A stretch of DNA of 64,000 bases from Variovorax sp. S12S4 (GTDB taxonomy: Bacteria; Pseudomonadota; Gammaproteobacteria; Burkholderiales; Burkholderiaceae_C): positions 3,511,001 to 3,575,000 of the forward strand of contig NZ_JALPKR020000002.1 in assembly GCF_023195515.1 (NCBI RefSeq), read 5' to 3'. This document shows, piece after piece, positions 20,144 through 29,718 of this stretch. Below the pieces are notes generated by a model. The model saw nothing but the letters and a program-made list of their open reading frames with translations. It was not told where the DNA came from and did no database searches. Both the position numbers and the translations under genes were made by a program. Positions within the stretch are counted from its first letter, which is position 1, and every line of letters starts with the position of its first letter.

Positions 20144-21499
20144 CTAGTTCGTTTCGGCCAGTGCGTCGGCCAGTGCGTTGACGAGGCGGTCGATCTCAGC
20201 TTTTTCGGCAATGAAGGGCGGAGCAAGCTGGATCGTGTCGCCGCCATAGCGCACGTAGAAGCCCTTCTTCCAGCAGTTCATCGCAATCTCATACGGCCGG
20301 CGCGCCGGCTCGCCCGGCAGGGCAGCGATGGTGATGCCCGCAGCCAGGCCGTAGTTGCGGATGTCGGTGACGTGCTTGCTGCCCTTGAGGCTGTGCACCG
20401 CATTCTCGAAATGCGGTGCAAGCGTTTTCACGCGGCCGATCATGTCTTCCTTCTGCAGCACGTCGAGCGCCGCAATGCCCGCGGCGCAGGCCACCGGGTG
20501 CGCGCCATAGGTATAGCCGTGCGGAAACTCGAGCATGTAGTCGGGCCCGCCGGCTGCCATAAAGGTGTCGTAGATGTCCTTGCTGGCAACCACCGCGCCC
20601 ATCGGCTGCGCGCCGTTGGTCACCTGCTTGGCGATGTTCATGATGTCCGGCGTCACACCGAAAGCCTCGGCACCCGTGAGCGCGCCGCAGCGGCCGAAAC
20701 CGGTAATCACTTCATCGAAGATCAGCAGGATGTTGTTCGCGGTGCAGATGTCGCGCAGCCGCTTCAGGTAGCCCTTGGGCGGAATCACCACGCCGGCCGA
20801 ACCTGCAAACGGCTCGACGATCACGGCCGCAATGTTCGATGCATCGTGCAGCGCGATCAGGTCGAGCAGGCGGTCGGCCAGTTCGGCGCCGTTCTCCGAC
20901 ATGCCGCGCGTGAAAGCGTTGGCCGCAATCTGCGTGTGCGGCAGATGGTCCGCTTCGACGCCCTGGCCGAAGAGCTTGCGGTTGGCCGCAATGCCGCCCA
21001 CCGAAATGCCACCGAAGTTGACACCGTGGTAGCCCTTTTCGCGGCCGATCAGGCGCGTCTTGCTGGCGAGGCCCTTGGTGCGCCAGTAGGCGCGCGCCAT
21101 CTTCAGTGAGGTGTCGGCCGCTTCGGAGCCCGAACCGGTGAAGAACACGTAGTCGAGGCCCGCGGGCGTGAGCTCCTTGATCTTGTTGGCCAGCTCGAAA
21201 GAGAGCGGATGGCCGAACTGGAACGCGGGCGAGTAGTCGAGCTTGGCGATCTGCCGGCTCACCGCCTCGGTGATCTCGGGGCGGCCATGGCCAAGGCCCG
21301 AGCACCACAGGCCCGAGAGGCCGTCGAAGATCTTGCGGCCGTCGCCGTCGGTGAAGTAGGCGCCCTTGGCCTCCACGATCATGCGCGGATCGGCCTTGAA
21401 GTTGCGGTTGCCGGTGTAGGGCATCCAGTGCGCGTCGAGCCAGGCGGCGTCGGTGCGCAGGGCGGGCGTCGGTTCGATGGCGGGCGTTGCAAGGGTCAT
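20144..21499 (-). CDS. PLP-dependent class III aminotransferase (omega-amino acid:pyruvate type)
   Basis: 451 residues. Class III features in order: SGLWCSGLGHGRPEI near the N-terminus, VFFTGSGSEAADTSLKMARAY for phosphate binding, the metal-like signature LLIFDEVITGFGR, and the Schiff-base lysine in NIAKQVTNGAQPMGAV (about residue 290). These match omega-amino acid:pyruvate and beta-alanine aminotransferases. It moves an amino group from beta-alanine or an amine to pyruvate. The ATG at 21499 lies in a divergent region shared with a LysR gene, which probably controls it. Confidence 0.88.
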   Translation of the reverse strand: MTLATPAIEPTPALRTDAAWLDAHWMPYTGNRNFKADPRMIVEAKGAYFTDGDGRKIFDGLSGLWCSGLGHGRPEITEAVSRQIAKLDYSPAFQFGHPLSFELANKIKELTPAGLDYVFFTGSGSEAADTSLKMARAYWRTKGLASKTRLIGREKGYHGVNFGGISVGGIAANRKLFGQGVEADHLPHTQIAANAFTRGMSENGAELADRLLDLIALHDASNIAAVIVEPFAGSAGVVIPPKGYLKRLRDICTANNILLIFDEVITGFGRCGALTGAEAFGVTPDIMNIAKQVTNGAQPMGAVVASKDIYDTFMAAGGPDYMLEFPHGYTYGAHPVACAAGIAALDVLQKEDMIGRVKTLAPHFENAVHSLKGSKHVTDIRNYGLAAGITIAALPGEPARRPYEIAMNCWKKGFYVRYGGDTIQLAPPFIAEKAEIDRLVNALADALAETN

Positions 21500-21607
21500 G
21501 ACGCTTCCCGCGCAGGGCGGGCTCCAGAAAGGTAATGAGGTGTGCAGATTGTTGGCACAGCCTTCAGTGTGGAGAATGGCGCAATATCAATGTTCACTTG
21601 ACGTTTC

Positions 21608-22564
21608 ATGCAAGTAAAAGCCAAAGCCCAAAACAGTGCCCAAGGCACGCGCAACCGCGCCGTGCTGGGGCAACTGAGCGACATGGACCTGCGCCTGCTC
21701 AAGGTGTTCAAGAGCGTGGTCGACTGCGGTGGCATGGCGGCAGCGGAGCTGGAGCTGAACATCGGCACCTCCACCGTGAGCCGGCATGTGAAAGACCTGG
21801 AGACGCGGCTCGGGCTGGTGTTGTGCCGGCGCGGCCGGGCTGGCTTTGCGCTCACGGCCGAGGGCCAGCGCGTGTACGACGAGACGCTGCGGCTGCTGGC
21901 TTCGGTCGACGCCTTTCGCGGCAGCATCGACGACATCCACAACCGCATGGGCGGGCAACTGGAAGTGGCGCTGTTCGACAAGACAGCCACCAACCCGAAG
22001 GCGCGCATCGGTGAGGCTATTGCCCGCTTCACGGAGATCGCGCCAGAGGTGAACTTGGCGGTGCACGTAGGCTCGATCAACGCCATAGAGCAGGGCGTGC
22101 TGGAGGGCAATTTCCAGATCGGCATCATTCCCGCGCACCGCGCGTCGAAAAGCCTGGTGTACGCCGACCTGTTCGACGAGACGATGCTGCTTTATTGCGG
22201 CAAGGGACATCCGCTCTTCGAGAGCAACAACGCAAAGCTCACATGGGCCAAGTTGCGGGAGCATCACTTCGCGGGACTGGGCTATCACTCGCCGAACATG
22301 GAACTGAGTCATCGGGCCAAGCTGTCGCGCAAGGCGACGGGCTTCGACCAGGAGGCGATTGCCACGCTGATTCTTTCGGGGCGTTTTCTCGGTTTCTTGC
22401 CCGACCACTATGCGCAGGTGTTCGAGGAGCGCGGGCTCATGAAGCCTGTGCTGCCGGCTCGGTTCAACTACGCGTGCCGGTTCGTGAGCTTGCTGCGGCG
22501 GTCGCCCAAGCCTTCGCGGGCTGTGCTGGCGTTTCAAGACTGCTTGGAGAAGGCGCACGCCTGA
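21608..22564 (+). CDS. LysR-family transcriptional regulator
   Basis: 318 residues. The HTH_1 domain covers about residues 26-85 (LLKVFKSVVDCGGMAAAELELNIGTS in two parts, then TVSRHVKDLETRLG), and a LysR substrate domain follows from about 110 to 312. The N-terminal 20 residues are an extra basic extension. It is divergent from the aminotransferase gene with 108 bases between, the standard setting for LysR control of a neighbouring catabolic gene. The inducer is unknown. Confidence 0.88.
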   Translation: MQVKAKAQNSAQGTRNRAVLGQLSDMDLRLLKVFKSVVDCGGMAAAELELNIGTSTVSRHVKDLETRLGLVLCRRGRAGFALTAEGQRVYDETLRLLASVDAFRGSIDDIHNRMGGQLEVALFDKTATNPKARIGEAIARFTEIAPEVNLAVHVGSINAIEQGVLEGNFQIGIIPAHRASKSLVYADLFDETMLLYCGKGHPLFESNNAKLTWAKLREHHFAGLGYHSPNMELSHRAKLSRKATGFDQEAIATLILSGRFLGFLPDHYAQVFEERGLMKPVLPARFNYACRFVSLLRRSPKPSRAVLAFQDCLEKAHA

Positions 22565-22914
22565 ATTGCCGCTCTGGTTGGTTTGGCGTCGGTGTGATTC
22601 AGGGCGGCGCTCCCGCCGACGGGGTACCTTGCTCCGCGAATGTCCCCCGGCCTGCGGCCTCCTCCTTTATTTCGCTGCGCAAGGCACCCCATCGACGTGA
22701 TCGTTGTTCAGGGCGGTGGTTGATCGCACGGAACAAGCGCGGCGCCCGGTGTGCACAGGGCATCGGGTGCTCCCCGCAGCGAAATAAAGGAGGAGGGCGA
22801 AGCCCGGGGACATTCGCGGAGGGGAGTACCCGGTGGCCTTTGCACACGCCCTGAACAGCAGCGCCCTGAACAACAACCAGAAAAACAGCGCCCCGAATCA
22901 GCAGCGCTGAAGAA
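22565..22914. other. Non-coding stretch holding a long imperfect inverted repeat
   Basis: 350 bases between a LysR gene and a FadR-type gene. They contain the hairpin element described separately, plus several copies of the short word GCCCTGAA or its inverse at 22599, 22708, 22848 and 22863. No plausible start/RBS pair or RNA gene is evident. Confidence 0.6.
22622..22830. repeat. Long inverted repeat element (arms of about 57 bp, 95-bp spacer)
   Basis: Left arm 22622-22679 and right arm 22775-22830 are reverse complements with few mismatches. The innermost 22 bases (CGCAGCGAAATAAAGGAGGA plus two more) match exactly; after a short divergent GC-rich block, GGGGACATTCGCGGA matches again, then GTACCC. 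Partial pairing continues in the spacer (GGCACCCCATCG against CATCGGGTGCTCC). The whole could fold as one long stem. It has the look of a dispersed REP/MITE-type element; no transposase gene is near. Confidence 0.75.
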
Positions 22915-23700
22915 TCAACGCTGCCCGCTAGGTAACAACAGATGCTTGGCCCCGATATGCGCCTCCATCTCATGCATGTGCGCCTCGGCATCGACCATGT
23001 GCTCGGCCATCAGCCGGCGCACCTCATCCGCATCTTCCCGGCGATAGGCCGCCAGCAGCTGCGTGTGGTAGTCGACATTGGCCTCGCCAAAGTGGTGATG
23101 GTCCAGCGCCTTCTTGTAGACCACCAGGTCGCGCAGCAGGTCGTTGAGAAAGCGGCACATGAAGGAGAGCACCGGATTGGGGCAAGCCTCCGCCAGCATC
23201 GTGTGAAACGCGAGCTCGGCCTCGCGCTGCGTGCGCAGTTCATCTTCGTTGGTGGGCTCCAGCGTGCAAAGGCGCACATTCGCTTCCAGCCGTTCGAAAT
23301 GTTCGGGCGTCAGCTTGCCGATCACGCTCACCGCCAACTCGGGCTCCAGCACCTTGCGCAACTGGTAGATGTGGTGGCCGTCCAGGTGATGAAAGTGCAG
23401 AAAGTTGCGTAGCGGCTCCGACGCATGGTCGACCGACACCTGCTGCAAATAGGCCCCGCCGCCCGGCCCCGTGCGAATCGAGATCAGCCCGCGCACTTCC
23501 AGCGCCTTCAACGCTTCGCGCACCGTGCTCTTCGAATAGCCGAAGAGCTCGATCAGCTCCTTCTCATTGGGCAGCCGGTCGCCCGGCTGCTTGCGCTCGG
23601 CAACGATCCAGCGCTTGACGTCCTCGACGATGACGTCGGAGAGCTTTTGCCGCTTGGGGCGGTTCTGCCCGAATGCCATGGCGTCCTGCGTCGATTTCAT
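22915..23700 (-). CDS. FadR-subfamily GntR transcriptional regulator
   Basis: 261 residues. A GntR winged helix spans about 20-90 (GDRLPNEKELIELFGYSKSTVREALKAL in pieces), and the FCD effector domain about 110-235. FCD domains bind a metal through conserved Asp and His residues; D190s/H-rich segments such as HHHFGEANVDYHTQLL and AEHMVDAEAHMHEME are present. It is divergent from the Liv importer operon, so it probably represses that operon until an organic or amino acid binds. Start ATG at 23700 (MKSTQDAMAF). Confidence 0.87.
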   Translation of the reverse strand: MKSTQDAMAFGQNRPKRQKLSDVIVEDVKRWIVAERKQPGDRLPNEKELIELFGYSKSTVREALKALEVRGLISIRTGPGGGAYLQQVSVDHASEPLRNFLHFHHLDGHHIYQLRKVLEPELAVSVIGKLTPEHFERLEANVRLCTLEPTNEDELRTQREAELAFHTMLAEACPNPVLSFMCRFLNDLLRDLVVYKKALDHHHFGEANVDYHTQLLAAYRREDADEVRRLMAEHMVDAEAHMHEMEAHIGAKHLLLPSGQR

Positions 23701-23892
23701 GCGTAGCGAGTCATTTTCGAGAGTGATGAGGCATCTGGAGCAGGTATCGGGCCCGGACCTTGCCCGGATTTTGGCACGGCCATTGCTAGCGGGTTTTTAC
23801 CAGCATATTAATCATATTTATCCGCTTAAATTTGCAGCCGACCTGAGGCCTCACCTTTCTCTTACCTCCCCTAACCACGTCCGGAGAATTCC
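23701..23892. promoter_or_regulatory. Divergent promoter region of the FadR-type regulator and the Liv operon
   Basis: 192 bases with a markedly AT-rich core (catattaatcatatttatcc, about 23802-23822) in an otherwise GC-rich region. This is a likely promoter location for one or both divergent units. I could not define a clean GntR operator by eye. CCGGAGAATTCC just before 23893 supplies the ribosome-binding site of the binding-protein gene. Confidence 0.45.
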
Positions 23893-25098
23893 ATGCAACG
23901 CAGACACCTTCTTCAGCTTGCCGCCCTGTCGGCCGCTCCCGCCTCGCTCCTGGCAGGCCGCGCCACCTTTGCGCAATCGGCCGAGGCCATTCGCTTCGGC
24001 TGCCCGGTGCCCATGTCGGGCGCCTTTGCGGCGAATGGCAAGTTCGCGGACCTGGGCATGAAGCTGGCCATCGAGCAATACGGCAGCGTGCTCAAGCGCC
24101 CGCTGGCCTACACAGTGCTCGACACCGAAGGCAAGCCCGCCACTGCCGTTCGCAAGGTGCAGGAAGCCTCGCAGCAGCAAGGCGCCAAGTTCTTCGCGGG
24201 CGGCATCCTGTCGTCTGAAGCACTGGCCATGGGCAAGGAGGCCGAAAAGGCCGGCGGCGTGTTCATCACCACCGCGGGTGCCGACGAAATTACGGGCAAG
24301 GACTGCAACCCCGCCACCTTCCGCTGGTCGGTGCCCACCTTCGGCGCCATCGAGCAGACGGTGCGCCCGCTGATTGCATCGATGCCCAAGGCCAAGCGCT
24401 GGTACACCATCACGCCGCAGTACGTGTTCGGCGAAGGCCTCCTGGGCGCGGCCAAGAACATCTTCCAGGAGAAGGGCATCGAGCACGTGGGCAACAGCTA
24501 CCACTCGCTCAACGAGAAGGAGTTCAGCGGCTACCTCACCAACGCCATGGCGGCCAAGCCCGACGTGCTGCTGCTGCTGAACTTCGGCGCGCAATCGTCG
24601 GCCGCGCTGCGCCAGGCGGTGAGCTTCGGCATGCACAAGAACATGACCATCCTCATGGCTTGGGCCTCGGGCCTGGAGCAGTTCGACGAACTCGGCGCCG
24701 ACCTGTGCGACGGCGTGTACTTTGGCGCGCAGTACTGGCACACCGCAGACACAACGCTCAACAAGGACCTGGTGAAGCTCACGTCCGACAAGCTGAAGAT
24801 CGTGCCCAACTACAGCCTCGCGGGCTCGTATGTTTGCACCAAGATCCTCATCGACGGGATCGTGAAGGCCGGCACCGTGGACCAGAAGGCCGTGATTGCC
24901 GCGCTGGAAGGCATGAAGTACGAGGGGCTCACCGGCACTGAAGAAATCCGCAAGGCCGACCACCAGGTCGTCAAGGACTACTACCTGCTCAAGGGCAAGG
25001 CCAAGTCGAAGATGAAGAACGCGGCCGACTATGTGGACGTGGTGAGTTCGGGCAAGTCTTTCCTGCCCGTCGACAAGACCGGCTGCAAGCTGGCCTGA
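23893..25098 (+). CDS. Branched-chain amino acid-type ABC transporter substrate-binding protein
   Basis: 401 residues. The signal peptide is MQRRHLLQLAALSAAPASLLAGRATFAQS, with the twin arginine at 3-4 and cleavage near TFAQ. The mature part is a Peripla_BP_6 fold (LivJ/LivK type) with IRFGCPVPMSGAFAANGKF, FITTAGADEITGKDC and PNYSLAGSYVC. It captures an amino acid, amide or aromatic acid in the periplasm for the permeases encoded next. It opens a plus-strand operon of at least seven genes. The downstream hydrolase genes hint that the cargo is an N-substituted amino acid or a small peptide. Confidence 0.9.
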   Translation: MQRRHLLQLAALSAAPASLLAGRATFAQSAEAIRFGCPVPMSGAFAANGKFADLGMKLAIEQYGSVLKRPLAYTVLDTEGKPATAVRKVQEASQQQGAKFFAGGILSSEALAMGKEAEKAGGVFITTAGADEITGKDCNPATFRWSVPTFGAIEQTVRPLIASMPKAKRWYTITPQYVFGEGLLGAAKNIFQEKGIEHVGNSYHSLNEKEFSGYLTNAMAAKPDVLLLLNFGAQSSAALRQAVSFGMHKNMTILMAWASGLEQFDELGADLCDGVYFGAQYWHTADTTLNKDLVKLTSDKLKIVPNYSLAGSYVCTKILIDGIVKAGTVDQKAVIAALEGMKYEGLTGTEEIRKADHQVVKDYYLLKGKAKSKMKNAADYVDVVSSGKSFLPVDKTGCKLA

Positions 25099-25124
25099 GG
25101 CCGCAAGAGGACACCGACGCGCCC

Positions 25125-25985
25125 ATGACCGTCTACCTGCTCCAGACCATCAACGGAATCGGCATTGGCATGCTGTATTTCCTGCTGGCCGTTGGCTTGT
25201 CCATCGTGTTCGGCCTGCTGCGCTTCGTGAATTTTGCGCACGGGGCTTTCTATCTGCTGGGCGCTTACCTGTGCTTTCAGGCCATGCAGTGGGGTCTCGA
25301 CTTCTGGGCCGCGCTGGTGCTGGTGCCGCTGTTCGTGGGCGCGCTCGGCTGGCTGGCCGAGAAGCTGCTGCTGCGCCGCGTCTATGCCAAGGCACATGAA
25401 TTCCACATCCTCGTGACCGTGGGCCTTGCGCTGGCGGTGCAAGAAATAGTCATCGTGTTCTGGGGACCGCTTGGCAACAGCGTGCCGACGCCCGACCTGC
25501 TGCAGGGCGTGGTGATGTGGGGCAGCTTCATCTATCCCAAGTACCGGTTGTTCGTGATCGGCTTCACCGCCGTGCTCGCGGTGCTGCTGTGGTGGGTGCT
25601 CGAAGGCACGCGCCTCGGTAGCGCGGTGCGCGCGGGCAGCGAGTCGACCGAGATGGTGTCGCTGCTCGGCATCAACGTGTTCCGTGTGTTCAGCCTGGTG
25701 TTCGCATTGGGTGCGGCCACCGCGGCACTGGCCGGCGTGCTGGCCGCGCCGATCCGCGGCGCGGAGCCCTTCATGGGCGTGGAGGCGCTCAGCGTCGCTT
25801 TCGTGGTGGTGGTGATCGGCGGGCTCGGCAGCTTTGGCGGGGCGCTGGTCGGCGGCCTGCTGATCGGCATCGTGCAAAGCCTCATGAGCACCATCTGGCC
25901 GCCGGGGGCGAGCCTGATGATCTACGTTGCAATGGGTGCGGTGCTGCTCTTGCGCCCGCATGGCTTGCTCGGCCGCAGAGGATGA
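25125..25985 (+). CDS. LivH-type ABC permease
   Basis: 286 residues with about eight helices. It has the LivH family pattern: NGIGIGMLYFLLAVGLSIVFGLLRFVNFAHGAFYLLGAY near the N-terminus, and the EAA-like loop GAATAALAGVLAAPIRG near 200. It forms the translocation pore with the LivM-type protein, whose start it overlaps by four bases (ATGA). It follows the binding-protein gene by 26 bases with GAGG upstream of the ATG. Confidence 0.9.
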   Translation: MTVYLLQTINGIGIGMLYFLLAVGLSIVFGLLRFVNFAHGAFYLLGAYLCFQAMQWGLDFWAALVLVPLFVGALGWLAEKLLLRRVYAKAHEFHILVTVGLALAVQEIVIVFWGPLGNSVPTPDLLQGVVMWGSFIYPKYRLFVIGFTAVLAVLLWWVLEGTRLGSAVRAGSESTEMVSLLGINVFRVFSLVFALGAATAALAGVLAAPIRGAEPFMGVEALSVAFVVVVIGGLGSFGGALVGGLLIGIVQSLMSTIWPPGASLMIYVAMGAVLLLRPHGLLGRRG

Positions 25986-26953
25986 ACATCGCCATGCCAA
26001 GAAAAGTAACTTTCCTCCTGGCGCTCGTCGTTGCGCTGGGCCTTCCGCTGGTGCTGCGCTCGGGCTCGCTCGCGAGCGAGGTGCTCATTTATGCGCTTGC
26101 CGCGCTGGGCTGCAACCTGCTGCTGGGCTACACGGGCCTGCTGTCGTTCGGCCAGGGCATCTTCTTTGGGCTGGGCAGCTACACCATCGCAATTCTGCTC
26201 ACGCGGCTGCAGCTGCCGATGCCGCTCGCGCTGCTGGCCGCCATCGCCATGGGGGCGCTCGGTGCAGCGGTGGTCGGCTGGGTGGCCATTCGCCAGCGCG
26301 GCACCTACTTCGTGATGCTCACGCTAGCCTTCGCGCAGATGTTCTACTTTGTGGCGTACACCGCTTCGGGCCTCACGGGTGGCGACAACGGCCTGCTCGA
26401 CGTGCCGCGCCCCGCCTTCATGGACACGCCCTGGAAGTACTACGCCTTTGTGGCCGTGATCTTCCTCATTGCTTTCGGCCTGCTGCTGCGCGTGACCGAC
26501 TCGGTGTTCGGCCGCACGCTGCTCGCCATTCGCGACAACGAAGACCGCGCCGCCGCGGTGGGCTACGACCTCAAGCGCTTCAAGCTGCTGGCCTTCGTGA
26601 TCTCGGGCGCCGTCACCGGCCTGGCGGGTGGCCTGCACGCGATGATGACCGGCATTGCGCCGCTGTCGAACGCCGAATACCACACGAGCGAAATGATCCT
26701 GGTCATCACCGTGATCGGGGGCACCGGCAACCTGTTTGCCTCGGTGCTGGGCTCCGCCTTCTACGTGCTGCTGGCCGACTGGCTTTCCACGCTGTGGCCG
26801 CGATGGCTGCTCTTGCTGGGGCTCTTGCTGATCGGCGTGAGCATCGGCATGCAACGCGGCCTCTGGGGGCTGGGCGAGAGTGCATGGCGCCGCGTGTTCC
26901 GCAAGACGCCTACTGCGGACAAGGCGCCGCTGGCACAGGGAGAAAAAGCATGA
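25982..26953 (+). CDS. LivM-type ABC permease
   Basis: 323 residues, about nine to ten helices. LivM family phrases include ALGCNLLLGYTGLLSFGQG, YFVMLTLAFAQMFYFVAY and SGAVTGLAGGLHAMM. Two starts are close (25982 and 25994); the first overlaps the LivH stop and fits translational coupling. The C-terminal tail (KTPTADKAPLAQGEKA) is hydrophilic. The gene overlaps the ATPase gene that follows. Confidence 0.9.
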   Translation: MNIAMPRKVTFLLALVVALGLPLVLRSGSLASEVLIYALAALGCNLLLGYTGLLSFGQGIFFGLGSYTIAILLTRLQLPMPLALLAAIAMGALGAAVVGWVAIRQRGTYFVMLTLAFAQMFYFVAYTASGLTGGDNGLLDVPRPAFMDTPWKYYAFVAVIFLIAFGLLLRVTDSVFGRTLLAIRDNEDRAAAVGYDLKRFKLLAFVISGAVTGLAGGLHAMMTGIAPLSNAEYHTSEMILVITVIGGTGNLFASVLGSAFYVLLADWLSTLWPRWLLLLGLLLIGVSIGMQRGLWGLGESAWRRVFRKTPTADKAPLAQGEKA

Positions 26954-27713
26954 GCGACATCCTCATCGAAGCCATCGGCGTCACCAAGCACTACGGCAAG
27001 TTCGCTGCGCTCGGCGGCGTCGACCTGAAGATCAGGCGCAACACGGTGCACTCGGTGATCGGCCCGAATGGCGCGGGCAAGACCACGCTGTTCCACATGC
27101 TCACGGGCACCGGCACAACAACCGGTGGACGCATCCTGTTCGACGGCCACGATGTGACGCGCGAGCCCGACCACAAGCGCGTGCAGCGCGGCATGGCGCG
27201 TTCGTTTCAGGTCACCAGCCTGTTCGCCAGCTTGCCGGTGCGCGAGAACCTGCGCGTGGCGGCGCAGGGCATTGCGCCGCGCCAGGCCATGAACTGCTGG
27301 CGTGCGCCGGTCGGCGAGCGCGCCTGTGCCGAGACGGTGGCCGAGGTGCTGGAACGCGTGGGCCTCACGCGGCTGGCCGACGTGCCCGCCAGCGAGCTTT
27401 CGCACGGGCAGCAGCGCCGCCTCGAGGTGGGCATGGCGCTGGCCGCGAAGCCCAAGGCCATCTTCCTGGACGAGCCGACCTCGGGCATGGGCATCGACGA
27501 CCTGGACGACATGAAGCGGCTGATCCGCGGCCTGCGCGACGCGCACACCGTGGTACTGATCGAGCACAACATGAATATCGTGATGGACATTTCCGACACC
27601 GTGACCGTGATGCAGCTGGGCCGCGTGCTGGCCGAAGGGTTGCCTGGCGACATCCGTGCCGATGCGCGCGTGCGCACGGCCTACCTGGGCAACATGATCA
27701 CCGGGGGCAAGGC

Positions 27714-27717
<4 letters not shown>
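26950..27717 (+). CDS. LivG-type ABC ATPase
   Basis: 255 residues. Walker A is GPNGAGKTT (about 38-46), signature LSHGQQRRLEVGMAL and Walker B AIFLDEPTSGM, followed by IEHNM for the H-loop. The signature serine-glycine step reads SHGQ, as is usual in LivG. It starts at ATG 26950 inside the permease stop and ends inside the LivF start (ATGA overlaps on both sides). With LivF it powers the importer. Confidence 0.92.
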
Positions 27718-28427
<710 letters not shown>

Positions 28428-28461
28428 GGCCTTCGAACCCCTTCATCTTTTTTGCAAAGCC

Positions 28462-29718
28462 ATGAACTCACCCACCCAACTCCGCATCAACGGCGACCGC
28501 CTCTGGAACTCGCTGATGGACCTGGCGAAGCTCGGCGCGACCGAGAAGGGCGGCGTCTGCCGCATTGCACTGACCGACCTCGACCGGCAGGGCCGAGACC
28601 TCTTTACCCGCTGGGCGCGTGAAGCCGGCTGCGAAGTGCGTGTCGACCAGATCGGCAACATCTTCGCGCGCCGCGCGGGCCGCGACAACACGCTGCCGCC
28701 GGTGGTTACGGGCAGCCATATCGACACCCAGCCCACGGGCGGCAAGTTCGACGGCAACTATGGCGTGCTGGCCGGGCTGGAGGTGATCCGCAGCCTGAAC
28801 GATGCCAAGATCGTGACCGAGGCCCCGCTGGAAATCGCGGTGTGGACCAACGAGGAAGGCTCGCGCTTCGTGCCTGTGATGATGGGCTCGGGCGTGTTCG
28901 TGGATGCCTTCACGCTCGAGCATGCGCTCGCGCAGCGCGACACCGAGGGCATCAGCGTGGCCGAAGCGCTGGCTTCCATCGGCTACTCAGGCAGCGCGCC
29001 GGCTTCGGCCGCGGCATCGCCGGTGGGCGCGTATTTCGAAGCGCACATCGAACAGGGGCCGGTGCTCGAGGCGAATGAACGCGTCATCGGCGTGGTCGAG
29101 GGCGCCCTGGGGCAACGCTGGTACGACGTGGTGGTACAGGGCATGGAAGCCCACGCCGGCCCCACGCCCATGGAACTTCGCAAAGACGCATTGCTCGCGG
29201 CCTCCGAGCTGGTGATCGAAGTCAACCGCATCGCGCTGGCCCATGCGCCGCATGCGCGCGGCACGGTGGGTTGGATCGACAACTATCCGAACTCGCGCAA
29301 CGTGATCCCGGGGCGCGTGAAGCTCAGCGTCGACTTGCGCGCGGCGGACGACGTGGTGCTCTCGGCCATGGATGCCGAACTGAAGGAGGCCGTGCAGCGC
29401 ATTGCCGCCAAGGGCAAGGTCGAGGCCACGGTGGAGCAGGTCGTCTACTTTCCGCCGCAGCCCTTCACGCCCACGCTGGTGTCGGCCATTCGAGAGGCGG
29501 CGCAGGCGCAGGGCATGACCTGGATGAACGTGATCAGCGGTGCGGGGCACGACGCGGTGTACCTGGCGCGCGTGTGTCCCACGGCAATGATCTTCGTGCC
29601 TTGCCTCGACGGCATCAGCCACAACGAGATCGAGGATGCGCAGCCCGACCACCTCGAGGCAGGCTGCAATGTGCTGCTGCAGGCCATGCTGCAAAGCGCG
29701 GGAGTGGCATTGCAATGA
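28462..29718 (+). CDS. Zn-dependent amidohydrolase, M20 family (N-carbamoyl-amino-acid hydrolase/allantoate amidohydrolase-like)
   Basis: 418 residues. Metal-site motifs are GSHIDTQPTGGKFDG (His and Asp), the double-Glu NEEGSRF, the His of HIEQGPVLE and the His of SGAGHDAV near the C-terminus. A dimerisation (lid) domain sits in the middle, near HAGPTPM. These fit the hydantoinase/carbamoylase group that splits N-carbamoyl or ureido groups from amino acids. The ATG at 28462 is used because it follows the LivF stop; the frame's earlier start overlaps livF. It ends inside the M81 gene start, so both are coupled. Confidence 0.87.
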   Translation: MNSPTQLRINGDRLWNSLMDLAKLGATEKGGVCRIALTDLDRQGRDLFTRWAREAGCEVRVDQIGNIFARRAGRDNTLPPVVTGSHIDTQPTGGKFDGNYGVLAGLEVIRSLNDAKIVTEAPLEIAVWTNEEGSRFVPVMMGSGVFVDAFTLEHALAQRDTEGISVAEALASIGYSGSAPASAAASPVGAYFEAHIEQGPVLEANERVIGVVEGALGQRWYDVVVQGMEAHAGPTPMELRKDALLAASELVIEVNRIALAHAPHARGTVGWIDNYPNSRNVIPGRVKLSVDLRAADDVVLSAMDAELKEAVQRIAAKGKVEATVEQVVYFPPQPFTPTLVSAIREAAQAQGMTWMNVISGAGHDAVYLARVCPTAMIFVPCLDGISHNEIEDAQPDHLEAGCNVLLQAMLQSAGVALQ

